A stretch of DNA of 34,561 nucleotides from CAZNDN01 sp964571815 (GCA_964571815.1 CAZNDN010000030.1:1-34561); one strand, 5' to 3'; counted from the stretch's first letter, positions 25,925-34,561 are shown. The notes: generated by a model not told the origin, from the letters alone. Numbers and translations are program-made.

Positions 25925-27889
25925 ATGCCGTTGCGGATAGTAGTTGTCGGGGATGTCCCGGCCCGGGATGTCGAGCGGATACGGGCGGTTGTAGCGCCCG
26001 ATCATATCGACGTGCGCGTGGTCGAGTCCGGTTTCGTGCTGGAGCAGGTCGGCGCCCGGCCTCTTCCCCTGGGCATTGTTTCGTACCTTCCCTGCACCCG
26101 GGAAGCGGTGCTTGAACTGATCGGACGGGTACCGGTGGGGGCCTCGAAAGAGGTCCCGGTCTTCCAGCGGATTGAAAGTGACGAGCCGCCGTCGTTCCTG
26201 CATACTCTTCCGGTGTACGGTACGTTTTACACCCCACCGCGGGAGCACGATATCCGCAACATGGTGATGGTGATGCGCCGGCGTGCGGCGGCGGTCGATG
26301 AGAACGGCGACCTGGTGAGTGAGGTGGTGAAATACCGCCGGGAGAAGAACCTCCTGGTCAAAATTGCCACGGCCCTTTCTTCGGAAATCAACCTTGACAA
26401 ACTGCTTGAGATGATCCTCACGGAGAGTCGTGAAGCGGTGTGGGCGGACGCGGGGAGTATCTATATCCGGGAGCGAAGCAGTGGAGGCGGAGACCGGCTC
26501 ACCAACAGGATTCTCTTCAAAGTAGCGCAGAACGACTCGGTGAACATGGCGGAGAAGACCCGGGAGATCCCGATTCCCATCAGCGACAGCACCATCTCCG
26601 GTTACGTGGCCCGCAAGGGCGTGGTGCTCAATGTACCCGACGTCTATGCGCTGGACAACAGCGTACCTTACCGCTGGCAGAAAGGTTTTGATCGGCGGTT
26701 CGGATACCGGATGAAGTCGATGTTGACGATCCCGCTGAAAAACCTGGAGGGAGAGGTGGTAGGCGTGCTGCAGCTCATGAACAAGAAGCGTGAATGGTGC
26801 GCCCGGCTTGCATCGCCTGACGCGGTTGGCGCGGAGGTTGAGTCGTTCACGAAGGCGGACGAAGAGATGGTATTGTCCATCGGCGCACTGGCGGCGGTGA
26901 CGATCGAGCGAGCCCAGCTCTACGGCAGCATCGAGGATATTTTCGAAGGGTTTCTGCATTCATCGGCAGCGGCAATCGATGAGCGGGACAGAGTGACGTC
27001 GGGGCACTCCAGGCGGGTCGCGGGGTATGCAATCGGGTTCGTGGACGCGGTGAATGCCTGCGGCGAGGGTCCTTTTGCCGGTATTTCATTCACCGAGGCG
27101 CGCCGGAGGCAGTTCAAGTTCGCCGCGCTGCTGCATGATTACGGCAAAATCGGCGTGCCGGAGGCCTTGCTGACGAAGGAGAGAAGGCTGAACAAGGGGG
27201 AGTTGTCGGCCATACGGGCCAGGGTTGAGCTTGTTAAGTTTCTGCTGGCGACGTCGGACGGTTCGACGGAACTTCCCTGGGCCTCGGCGGAGGAGATTGA
27301 ATCCGACTATGCGTTCATCGAGAAGGTTGATCGCGCGGGGTTCCTTCCCGACGATGAGTACGGCCGTCTGGAGCGTTTGCGAAGCACCAGGTATGTCGAT
27401 GCCGACGGGGAGATGCAGCCGTTTCTGACCGACGGCGAATGGGAGAGCCTGTCGGTTCGGCGCGGCAACCTTACGCCTGCGCAACGGGAGATTATCAACT
27501 CCCACGCGCAGGCCACGCGCAGAATACTCTCCAAGATCCCGTGGACCAGCCGGCTTCGGCGAATACCCGATATTGCGTGTCATCACCACGAAAAGCTTGA
27601 CGGAAGCGGCTATCCCGACGGGCTTACGGGTGAGCGTATTCCTCTGGAAGCGCGGATACTTGCCGTAGTGGATATCTACGAGGCCCTGGTGGCGCAGGAC
27701 AGGCCGTACAAGCCGAGGATGCCCGCGGAGAAGGCGATTGCGATTCTGCGGGAAGAGGTGGGCAACGGACATCTGGACGGTGACGTTGTGGAGTTCTTCG
27801 TGGAGCGGGGCGTTTACAACATGTTTCTGGATGATGCCGGGGAGGGCACGGGAACTCCGGACAGGCACGAGAATTCCGTCCGGGCATAG
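25925..27889 (+). CDS. GAF and HD-GYP domain protein, probable cyclic-di-GMP phosphodiesterase
   Basis: A protein of 654 residues. Residues 1-85 look like a receiver fold (LRIVVVGDVPARDVERIR) without a convincing phosphorylation site. A helical linker leads to a GAF domain (about 150-330), then HD-GYP (about 340-640). The metal and catalytic residues are all present: H361, H404-D405 in HDYGK, H527, H553-H555, GYP at 562-564 and D583. About 95 residues (roughly 425-515) are inserted between the HDYGK helix and the H527 helix. HD-GYP proteins hydrolyse cyclic di-GMP; GAF would sense a small ligand. ATG 25925 has only a weak ribosome site. The activity is inferred from intact motifs. Confidence 0.92.
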   Translation: MPLRIVVVGDVPARDVERIRAVVAPDHIDVRVVESGFVLEQVGARPLPLGIVSYLPCTREAVLELIGRVPVGASKEVPVFQRIESDEPPSFLHTLPVYGTFYTPPREHDIRNMVMVMRRRAAAVDENGDLVSEVVKYRREKNLLVKIATALSSEINLDKLLEMILTESREAVWADAGSIYIRERSSGGGDRLTNRILFKVAQNDSVNMAEKTREIPIPISDSTISGYVARKGVVLNVPDVYALDNSVPYRWQKGFDRRFGYRMKSMLTIPLKNLEGEVVGVLQLMNKKREWCARLASPDAVGAEVESFTKADEEMVLSIGALAAVTIERAQLYGSIEDIFEGFLHSSAAAIDERDRVTSGHSRRVAGYAIGFVDAVNACGEGPFAGISFTEARRRQFKFAALLHDYGKIGVPEALLTKERRLNKGELSAIRARVELVKFLLATSDGSTELPWASAEEIESDYAFIEKVDRAGFLPDDEYGRLERLRSTRYVDADGEMQPFLTDGEWESLSVRRGNLTPAQREIINSHAQATRRILSKIPWTSRLRRIPDIACHHHEKLDGSGYPDGLTGERIPLEARILAVVDIYEALVAQDRPYKPRMPAEKAIAILREEVGNGHLDGDVVEFFVERGVYNMFLDDAGEGTGTPDRHENSVRA

Positions 27890-27955
27890 AACGATGGGCC
27901 GTCGGCACGGCGCCGCGGTCGTCCGGCACCGTACAACTGAAGGGGAGGGCACACA

Positions 27956-28591
27956 CTGAGTGCCGTAGCAGTATCTCGATTCGTCACCGGGCCGCTCGAA
28001 ACCAATACGTATGTATTGAGCGGCGTTGGTGACGGCTGTCTGGTGGTTGACCCTTCGCGGGGCTGCGACGCAGTGCTCGATTATCTGGGGGAGCACGGCA
28101 TGCGGCTTCGCGGGATTGTGCTGACGCATGCTCATTTCGATCACCAGTGGGGAATCGCCGAATTGCGCGACGTCTCTCCGCGGGCAACCGTCTGGGTTCA
28201 TGCCGGGGACCGGCCGCTGCTGCGCCGTCCCGATCTCAACGGCTCGCCCATGCTCGGCGTTCAGGTAACGTGCGGGGAACCGACTGAGGAGCTTCGTGAG
28301 GGCCCGATGGAGATCGGAGGGTTTCGCTTCACGGTTTTGCATGTTCCCGGGCACAGCCCGGGGGGGTGTGCAGTCGTGGGAGAGGGGTGGTGTCTCTCGG
28401 GCGACTCTCTCTTTGCGGGCTCCATCGGACGGACCGATTTTGTGGGCGGGAACATGGAAACGCTCCTGGGGGCGATCAGAGAGAAGTTGTTTGCGTTGCC
28501 GGATGCCACGGTTGTGCATCCCGGTCACGGAGGCAGGACCACGATCGGCCGCGAAAAACGCTGCAATCCCTTCCTTCGCGGGGAAGAGTGA
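27956..28591 (+). CDS. Metallo-beta-lactamase-fold hydrolase (glyoxalase II-like), probable CTG start
   Basis: A protein of about 211 residues of the GloB-like MBL family. Metal motifs are THAHFDH (57-63), the histidine of HVPGHSPGGC, the aspartate of SGDSLFAGSIGRTDF, and HPGHGGRT near the end. The family's N-terminal pattern FVTGPLETNTYVL is encoded upstream of the first usual start (TTG 28016), which would remove it. In that frame the only upstream candidate before a TGA (27938-27940) is CTG 27956, and it has AAGGGGAGGG six bases before it. A CTG start is therefore likely. The substrate is unknown; thioester hydrolysis is common in the family. It follows the HD-GYP gene by 66 bases. Confidence 0.88.
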   Translation: MSAVAVSRFVTGPLETNTYVLSGVGDGCLVVDPSRGCDAVLDYLGEHGMRLRGIVLTHAHFDHQWGIAELRDVSPRATVWVHAGDRPLLRRPDLNGSPMLGVQVTCGEPTEELREGPMEIGGFRFTVLHVPGHSPGGCAVVGEGWCLSGDSLFAGSIGRTDFVGGNMETLLGAIREKLFALPDATVVHPGHGGRTTIGREKRCNPFLRGEE

Positions 28592-28645
28592 TTCAGGCGG
28601 CTCGCCGCGGTGAAGTCGAGCACGCACTCCGAGCCCCGTACCGAC

Positions 28646-29584
28646 ATGAACACCTTTCCGCTGCACGATGCTTTTCTGGGCTACCTTCGCCTGGAGAAGG
28701 GGCTGAGTCCCCACACGCTTGCTGCCTACCGCAACGACCTTTGCCGCCTTCGTACCTTCCTTCACCAACGGGGTATCGACGACCCGGCGGCGGTGGATCG
28801 TGAAGTCCTGGAGGAATACGTCCGTGCCCTGTGCGAGATCGGCTTCGCTGCTTCGTCGGTTGCCCGCACCCTGTCTTCGACGCGCGGGTACTTCGGGTTT
28901 GCCGTGTCGGAAGGGCTGCTGAGCGTGGACCCGACCGAGCTTCTTGAAGGGCCGAAGACGGGGCGGTACCTTCCGGTGGTCCTGTCGGTGGAGGAGATCG
29001 AGGCGGTGTTGGGGGCGATTGACGCCGGCAGGCCCCGCGGCGCACGTGACAGGGCTCTTCTGGAAACACTCTACGCCACGGGGATGCGGGTATCGGAAGT
29101 GATTGCTTTTTCGCACGAGCAGCTGCTCTTTGACGAGGGATTTGTTCGTGTTGTCGGCAAGGGGTCGAAGGAGCGCCTCGTGCCGGTCGGGGAGGCCGCC
29201 CTGTATTGGATCAGGCGCTATCTGGAGCAGGAGCGGCCGATGCTGGCACGGCCGTCCACCGACAGCACGGTGTTTCTCAATGTCAGGGGCGGCACTTTTT
29301 CCCGGATGGGGATCTGGAAAATCGTGCAAAAATATGTACGCGGCGCGGGTATCGCCGAAAAGGTGTCGCCGCATACGTTCCGTCATTCCTTCGCCACCCA
29401 TCTTCTTGAAGGCGGAGCCGATCTCCGCACGGTTCAGGAGATGCTGGGTCACGCCAGCATTGTGACGACGGAGATCTATACGCACGTTGACCGCGAGTAC
29501 CTCAAGGAAGTGCATCGGAGTTTTCATCCTCGATGCGTTTCGTCCGCCCGTCGGCGCGACGAGGCGGCGGGAGCAAGGGGATGA
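28646..29584 (+). CDS. xerD: Tyrosine recombinase of the XerD type
   Basis: A protein of 312 residues, the usual size. The N-terminal SAM-like core-binding domain (LSPHTLAAYRNDLCRLRTFL) is followed by the catalytic domain with R148 (TGMRVSEV), K172 (GKGSKERLVPV), H243 and R246 (HTFRHSFATHLL), H269 (LGHASIVTTEIYTHV) and the nucleophile Y278. Xer proteins resolve chromosome dimers at dif. The intact core set and its housekeeping neighbours favour XerD over a phage or integron integrase, but a dif site was not seen here. ATG 28646 fits the family start; GTG 28610 would add 12 residues. It overlaps the glycosyltransferase gene by ATGA. Confidence 0.92.
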   Translation: MNTFPLHDAFLGYLRLEKGLSPHTLAAYRNDLCRLRTFLHQRGIDDPAAVDREVLEEYVRALCEIGFAASSVARTLSSTRGYFGFAVSEGLLSVDPTELLEGPKTGRYLPVVLSVEEIEAVLGAIDAGRPRGARDRALLETLYATGMRVSEVIAFSHEQLLFDEGFVRVVGKGSKERLVPVGEAALYWIRRYLEQERPMLARPSTDSTVFLNVRGGTFSRMGIWKIVQKYVRGAGIAEKVSPHTFRHSFATHLLEGGADLRTVQEMLGHASIVTTEIYTHVDREYLKEVHRSFHPRCVSSARRRDEAAGARG

Positions 29585-31215
29585 GCATTGCCCGCACGCT
29601 GATTCAGGTCCACTACCATGCGCGTATGGGAGGCGTGTCGGTTGTTATGAGCCGATACGCCCGCGCGTTTGAGGAACTGCGGGGGCGCGGCCCCGGCGCC
29701 AACATCGTGGTGTGTTCTCCCGATCAGGTGCGGCAGCGTCTCCCGTGGCCGTCGGTTACCCGGGTCGACCTTCCCGATTGCGCCTACCGTGCGTTCAGGT
29801 CGGGTGCCTCGTTCGAACGTGTCCGGGCGCGCCTGCGGAGGCGCCTTGAGGAGGTATGCGACGATCCCGGGCTTGCCGGGCCGATCTGCGTAGTGGGACA
29901 CAATCTTACCCTGGGAAAGAACCTCGCCCTGACCGCGGCATTTGCCGACGTGGCGCGGGAGCGCGCTGATGTCAGTTTTGTCTCGGTTGTGCATGATCTG
30001 GCCGAGGAAGGACGAATCGACATGCTGCGGCGGCTTCGCTCGGTAGAACGATGGGAGCCCGGCATCAGACAATTGATGTATCCGACCCTGCCCAATTACC
30101 GGTATGTCGTCTTGAACAGACGGGTGCATCGTCTGTTCCGCGTGGCCGGCCTGGATACCGGGCTGCTTTTCAATCCGGTGGCGTCCGGGGTTAGCCCGAA
30201 GGGAGGTTGGATTTCCCGGAACCGGCTCTGGGAAGCGCTGACGGTGACGGCGCGTCGGGACGGTGTGCTCCTCGACCGCGCAAAGCCCGTTGTTTTTTAT
30301 CCCGTGAGGATTCTGGGGCGCAAGAACGTTGCGGAGGCGGTGTTGGTTGCCTGCCTGCTGGGCGGAGCGAACCTTCTGGTGGGAGGACCCGGTTCGTCGG
30401 CGCGGGATCGTCGCTTCATGGAGCGTCTTCGGACCCTGTGCGTCCGTCGCGGTCTGCCGGTGCTCTTCGACGTTGAGCGGGCGCGGCGACGGCTTGGGCG
30501 GGACGTCGGTGGAGGACGGGTGTTTCCCCACCTGTACCATTTCGCGGACGTTTGTATCAGTACGGCCGTGACGGAAGGGTTCGGCTATGCTCTCTACGAG
30601 CCGTGGGCATACGGGAAAGCGGTTTGCGGAAGGGTGCCCGTGGGTTTCTCGTTCCAGGGAGGTATCGACGGCGGCGGGTTGTACCGGGTGCTCCCGGTAC
30701 CGATGGAGTGGATTGATGCAGCCCGGCTCGCGCGAACCTACTACCGGTATATGGGTGAGTGTTTTCCCGGGCAATGGAACGGTGCGACGTTTGAGGGTTT
30801 CAGGGAAGATTTCGAACGCACGGTCATAAAGAAGGGTTTGATTGATTTCGCGATGCTTGACCAGGACGGGCAGCTTACGGTGCTTGACCGCCTTGCCGCG
30901 GCCGGGAACGTGGCGGAGCCGCGGGTGTTGAGGCGGGCGTGGGGAGGGAGAGTCCCGGCAGGGCCGGAGGAGACCTTTGATGATCGCGGGCGTATCGACC
31001 GGAACCGTCGAAGGGTTCTCCGGCATCTTTCGGAACCGGCATTTCGAAGGGCTTTCCAGCGACAGGTGTTGCGCGGACGACCGTCGCGCCACGGTCACCA
31101 GGTGGATACGGGTGTCTTCATGAAGTATTTTCACACTGTGCGGCGATTCAGGCTTCTTCAGGCTTCGGGTACGACTGTTGCGCCGGGGCGGAAGGGGCGA
31201 GAAATTCCTGCTTGA
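29581..31215 (+). CDS. Glycosyltransferase, GT-B fold
   Basis: A protein of 544 residues. The N-terminal half has HYHARMGGVSVVMSRYARAF, the pattern with which GT4-like enzymes bind the acceptor, and VVGHNLTLGKN. The C-terminal donor domain has VVFYPVRILGRKNVAEAVLV and the retaining GT-B signature as TEGFGYALYEPWAYGKAV, with the usual E-x7-E. The donor and product cannot be told. A basic tail of about 100 residues (from GRVPAGPEET) follows and has no known domain. It shares four bases with xerD, so translation is coupled, although the functions look unrelated. Confidence 0.88.
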   Translation: MSIARTLIQVHYHARMGGVSVVMSRYARAFEELRGRGPGANIVVCSPDQVRQRLPWPSVTRVDLPDCAYRAFRSGASFERVRARLRRRLEEVCDDPGLAGPICVVGHNLTLGKNLALTAAFADVARERADVSFVSVVHDLAEEGRIDMLRRLRSVERWEPGIRQLMYPTLPNYRYVVLNRRVHRLFRVAGLDTGLLFNPVASGVSPKGGWISRNRLWEALTVTARRDGVLLDRAKPVVFYPVRILGRKNVAEAVLVACLLGGANLLVGGPGSSARDRRFMERLRTLCVRRGLPVLFDVERARRRLGRDVGGGRVFPHLYHFADVCISTAVTEGFGYALYEPWAYGKAVCGRVPVGFSFQGGIDGGGLYRVLPVPMEWIDAARLARTYYRYMGECFPGQWNGATFEGFREDFERTVIKKGLIDFAMLDQDGQLTVLDRLAAAGNVAEPRVLRRAWGGRVPAGPEETFDDRGRIDRNRRRVLRHLSEPAFRRAFQRQVLRGRPSRHGHQVDTGVFMKYFHTVRRFRLLQASGTTVAPGRKGREIPA

Positions 31216-31281
31216 TTTCTCTTCGCAGTTATTGGATAGTTATGAGGGAGAGGATGAGCATCGCGGAACACTGGAGGGAAC

Positions 31282-31595
31282 GTGGCCAATACGACGAAGC
31301 ACGATCTGATTTCGGATGTTGCCGGACAAACAGGGCTTACACAGTCGGACACGCGGATCGTCGTTGAGGAGTTGCTCGACACGATCGGGCAGACGCTTGA
31401 GACCGGCCGGAGCATTGAGATCAGAGGCTTTGGTACCTTCTACACGAAGTTGCGAAAGCCTCGTCCCGCCCGCAATCCCAAGACCGGGGAAGTCGTTCCT
31501 CTGCGGAAGCGCGCTGTGGCGCTGTTCAAGTATTCCAACGAACTGAAGAAACGCGTGAGCGAGGCGCTTCGGGCACGTGACCGGGCCGGGGTCGA
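31282..31595 (+). CDS. HU/IHF-family DNA-binding protein, C-terminus in assembly gap
   Basis: At least 104 residues are visible. The HU/IHF body is complete: an N-terminal helix pair (MANTTKHDLISDVAGQTGLT), GFGTF at 49-53, and the DNA arm with RNPKTGE at 64-70. HU normally ends near residue 90-95; here RVSEALRARDRAGV continues into the 100-N gap, so a C-terminal tail exists whose length is unknown. GTG 31282 has GGAGGG 3 bases before it, which is close. HU compacts DNA and assists recombination. Confidence 0.93.
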
Positions 31596-31695
31596 NNNNN
31601 NNNNNNNNNNNNNNNNNNNNNNNNNNNNNNNNNNNNNNNNNNNNNNNNNNNNNNNNNNNNNNNNNNNNNNNNNNNNNNNNNNNNNNNNNNNNNNN
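31596..31695. other. Assembly gap of 100 N
   Basis: A run of exactly 100 N of unknown true length. It removes the end of the HU-like gene, the spacer, and the start of the next gene. Confidence 0.98.
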
Positions 31696-33122
31696 TTGTG
31701 GCTGCCGTGTCGGTGGGCGGGCAGGAACTGAAATTCGAGTCGGACTCGGACGATGAGCCCCTGGTGTTTGATGCCCGTCTGTCAATCGGGTTCAACTATG
31801 ATCTGCTCAGGCCTCCCACGTCGGTTTCGTTCGAGTACCCGAAAGGTTACTTCGGTCTGAACGTCCCGATTCAGCAGAGTGTGAATCCGCTGGAGATGGC
31901 TACGCTCTACGGGGGCGGGATGGATTCGCTTTTCAGCGACTCCGGGGTATTCACCGAAGGTGCGGAATTCGAGCCGCGTGCCACCGCCGCGCAGAGTCCG
32001 AACCATACCATACGGGTCGATGTGCCGGTCATGGGAGGGGTGGCTACGTTTTCGAACATCGAGAACGTGAACCTGACCTATTTGAATACTCTCGGTATTC
32101 CCAGCCTTCGAACGGATACTACCATGGAAGAGGAGGGCGTGAGCATGCTGCTTCGGGGCGCGATCAGCGTTCCCATGGATATTATCGCCAAATGGGAAAC
32201 CATGACGTTCGGGTATGCGTATCGGGTAAACCGGAATTTCCGGTTCGCCTTCCACCTGAACCGCCATCTTTTTCACGCGCGGCTTCGGGCGAAGGTCAAC
32301 GTTGACATGCTGGGATACGCGGACGTGGATCAGGAGCAGATATCGTTGCGGATTCCGCTCAGCTATTCGCTCGAGGGTGCGGCAACCGCGGATTATCTGG
32401 CGGAGGCATGGTCGCCGACGATTGCGGTCGACTATTGGCGTTTCGGGCTGACGTCGCGTTTCGGCGTGAACACCACGGCGAAGGGACATCTCAAAGCGCG
32501 ATACGCTCTACCCTTCTTCGTGGACCCCGAGAGGTTCACTTCGAATATGACCGGTGACATGTTTTCGGATGCGGATTTCATCAACCAACTGCAGGACAAT
32601 GATACGAGTTTCTTCGAATACGGCACCGAAGAGAAGATGAAATGGACGCTTCCCAGCGGCCACACGTTTTCGTTCGATGTATTTCCGAAGCACCTTACCC
32701 TATCATATACAAAGATGCTCGGAAGTGTCGAGATGGAGCTGGACAATGTCTGGCGGCTGAAGCGTGATCCCGAGGACGGCGCGGACACCGGGGAAGAAAT
32801 CGGGCGGCTCGACACGACGGGGGATTATCGAATACTTGATTTCAGTGCCGGCATTCCGGTTGACAACGTGATCATGCTGGGGGGAAGTTTTCGGAGGGCG
32901 TTTTTCAATCTCGGGATTTTCACCCTTGACATGGACTGGGGCGATCAGCGGGAGATACTGTCTTCGGCGTTGTCGGATGCCGGTTACCCGTTGCTGGGAG
33001 GGGCGCCGATCATGCCGGTGTTGAATGTGGGCTCATCGCTGGGAACCAAGATCCAGTTGCTGGTTGAGCTGGATCTTCTCCCGTTCCAGGCGGTGAAGAG
33101 CGGAGTGTACTACTATTTCTGA
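31696..33122 (+). CDS. Probable outer-membrane beta-barrel protein, 5' end in assembly gap
   Basis: 474 residues are visible after the gap. The first residues (VAAVSVGGQELKF) look like the end of a signal peptide, so little is missing. The body alternates strands and turns, e.g. LVFDARLSIGFNYDLL, FGYAYRVNRNFRFAFHLNRH, WRFGLTSRFGVNTTAKGHL and LGGSFRRAFFNLGIFTLDM. It ends in GVYYYF, an aromatic terminal Phe as in outer-membrane proteins recognised by BamA. The family is not recognised. It is followed 45 bases later by a secreted multidomain protein on the same strand, so the two may work together. Confidence 0.8.
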
Positions 33123-33167
33123 CAACCGCTGAGGGTGTGGGTTCCTACAGACGAAAGGGTTTGAGCG

Positions 33168-34561
33168 ATGCATGGAGTAGAACGGACACTGGTTGCGCTG
33201 GCAGCGCTGTTGACCGTGGGTGCGCGGGCCCAGACCGAGTACGTGCTTACGAAGTTTCCGCTTTCCGCGGTGAGTCCGGATTCCTCGATCAAGATGGTAT
33301 GGACCGGCGTCGCGCGTCCCGGCTATGACGCTCCGGACTCGGGGTACGTGTACTACAGCAAGGTACCGCAGGGACAGAGCCTGAAGGGGCGCAAACGTGT
33401 TACGGTCATGGGGAGTCATTCCAACGAGGTCTTGCCGGGGACACCGGCTCAGCGGGAGCTGACATTCGTTCCTTCCGACCAGGAGGACATGGAGGTCGGC
33501 GTATTCTACTATATGGTCGCCTGGCCGCATCAGGGCGTGCCGGGGATTATGGATCCCGATACGTTCTATTCCAACGAACTGGAGCTGGTGGTCGAAAGTA
33601 CCGAGCCGACCAGACTCAAGACGCCCTCCGGGGAGATCGAGGATCTGACGCCGACGTTTTCGTGGGACGTGAATCCCGGTGTTCCCTACTATCATGTGAT
33701 CCTCTCCGATGAAGAGATCGCCGTGGACTCGGGCGATGGAGGGGGGGAGTTGAGTATCGAGGGACTCAGTATCGTATGGCAGGCGATAACTCCCAGTACC
33801 CAGATTGTCTACGGCGCCCCGGATCCTTCGGGTACAATTACCGCCTCACCACCACCCCTTTCGACGGGACAGACGTATTCGGTTGTTGTCCTGAATAATT
33901 ACGGCAATCATCCCGCCTACACATCGATGCGTTTCGGTCTGCCGAGAACGTTCAGCATAGCTCCCAGTGAGGACACGCTCAAACCGCCGGTGAACGTGTC
34001 GCCCGTCAACAGGACGCTTTCGGGTGAGGAGGTGGTGTTTCGGTGGACGAACCTCGATTCCCTGGCGAACACGTACAAGATTTACGTCTACGTGGCTTCA
34101 AATATCGAAAATGTGGACGCGCAGATGGTTGTGTGGGACAATGAAGTCACCGCGGGAAGTTTTACGGGAGACACCGCGTCGGTGGCGGTGAATGCGTCGG
34201 CCGTGCTGACGGAGAACCATTACACCTGGAAAGTGGTGGCGGTCGATGAGCGCGGCGCGGGGCGGGCGGGTGACACCACGAGCTTCGATTACGAATCACC
34301 GACGGGGACGCTGGAGATCCGGACCAGGGAGAATATCTACGCGGGGGGAGAGAAGATTGACGAGGTTGCGGTATCGGCTGTGGAGCTTCAGGTCGAAGTG
34401 TTGGAGGGTTCGCTTGAGAAGCCGCTTCTGTTTTACACCGACAACAACGGCTATCTCTCGCGTGAACGTCCGGAGGGGACGTATCGTGTGACGGCGGTGA
34501 AGAAGGGTTTCGAATCGGTTTCCAAGACGCTGGAGGTGAAGGACGACAAAACGACTTCGGC
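33168..34561 (+). CDS. Large secreted multidomain protein (Ig/FN3-like repeats), open at right edge
   Basis: The frame runs without a stop from ATG 33168 to the window end, giving 464 complete codons. A clear signal peptide (TLVALAALLTVGARA, cleavage before QTEYV) is followed by repeated beta-sandwich-like regions. Two units start with PTFSWDVNPGVPYYHVILSD and VVFRWTNLDSLANTYKIYVY, the pattern of fibronectin III-like domains. The last visible part (LLFYTDNNGYLSRERPEGTY, then RVTAVKKGFESVSKTLEV) resembles a carboxypeptidase regulatory-like or PEGA fold. Such modules occur in cell-surface proteins. AAAGGG stands about 8 bases before the start. The C-terminus, which would show the anchoring, lies outside the window. 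Confidence 0.82.
   Translation, partial: MHGVERTLVALAALLTVGARAQTEYVLTKFPLSAVSPDSSIKMVWTGVARPGYDAPDSGYVYYSKVPQGQSLKGRKRVTVMGSHSNEVLPGTPAQRELTFVPSDQEDMEVGVFYYMVAWPHQGVPGIMDPDTFYSNELELVVESTEPTRLKTPSGEIEDLTPTFSWDVNPGVPYYHVILSDEEIAVDSGDGGGELSIEGLSIVWQAITPSTQIVYGAPDPSGTITASPPPLSTGQTYSVVVLNNYGNHPAYTSMRFGLPRTFSIAPSEDTLKPPVNVSPVNRTLSGEEVVFRWTNLDSLANTYKIYVYVASNIENVDAQMVVWDNEVTAGSFTGDTASVAVNASAVLTENHYTWKVVAVDERGAGRAGDTTSFDYESPTGTLEIRTRENIYAGGEKIDEVAVSAVELQVEVLEGSLEKPLLFYTDNNGYLSRERPEGTYRVTAVKKGFESVSKTLEVKDDKTTS

Noticed and set aside
25520..26959. 479-codon minus-strand frame opposite ferredoxin and the HD-GYP gene
   Set aside because: It covers the ferredoxin cysteine motifs and the terminator on the other strand, and shows no domain.
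27086..29527. 813-codon minus-strand open frame across the HD-GYP, MBL and xerD genes
   Set aside because: It lies antisense to three genes with intact catalytic motifs, its translation is rich in Arg/His/Pro with no domain, and long antisense frames are expected at this GC content.
29524..31134. 536-codon minus-strand frame opposite the glycosyltransferase
   Set aside because: Shadow of a gene with clear GT-B motifs on the plus strand; no recognisable domain.

Overview
The window reads as a scaffold from a GC-rich, Gram-negative, flagellated bacterium. Outer-membrane machinery (an Omp85 protein beside TamB, TonB/ExbB/ExbD, signal-peptide proteins with beta-barrel character), a FlgM-like anti-sigma factor behind a sigma-28-type promoter, and System II cytochrome c maturation point to a diderm. 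A Fibrobacterota or neighbouring FCB lineage would fit, but this is inference from gene content only. Two runs of exactly 100 N (8762-8861 and 31596-31695) are scaffold gaps of unknown true length, and each interrupts a gene.

Layout. 1-5329 (minus strand): a LVIVD-repeat surface or periplasmic protein open at the left edge and lacking a clear start, tRNA-Leu(UAA), a FlgM-like protein, then uvrB followed 3 bases later by a HEAT-repeat protein. 5536-8210 (plus): a resB-ccsA pair for cytochrome c biogenesis. 8359-18246 (minus): a very charged coiled-coil protein cut by a gap, an Omp85 protein with about six POTRA repeats, a TamB-like translocation protein, and a small secreted protein. 18417-19616 (minus): a class I PLP aminotransferase. 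19818-24779 (plus): six packed genes, DUF3450-like / TtpC-like fused ExbB / ExbB / ExbD / TonB / TPR, the same order as the Vibrio TonB2 cluster. 24810-25271 (minus): queF. 25553-34561 (plus): a 2[4Fe-4S] ferredoxin with a good terminator, a GAF/HD-GYP phosphodiesterase, a metallo-beta-lactamase-fold hydrolase that appears to start at CTG, a XerD-type recombinase overlapping a glycosyltransferase, an HU-like DNA-binding protein running into the second gap, a beta-barrel-like protein missing its start, and a large secreted multidomain protein open at the right edge.

How the parts fit. The main themes are envelope biogenesis (Omp85/TamB), energised outer-membrane transport (Ton cluster) and cytochrome c maturation, with housekeeping genes between them. 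No mobile element, CRISPR array, prophage or recognisable defence system was seen. The items most worth a second look are the sigma-28 promoter on the flgM-like gene, a GAAAA(A)TAG-type element repeated upstream of several transcription units in the direction of transcription, the TonB2-type cluster, the six-POTRA Omp85 beside TamB with an unrecognised coiled-coil gene downstream, and an attenuator-like terminator between those last two.
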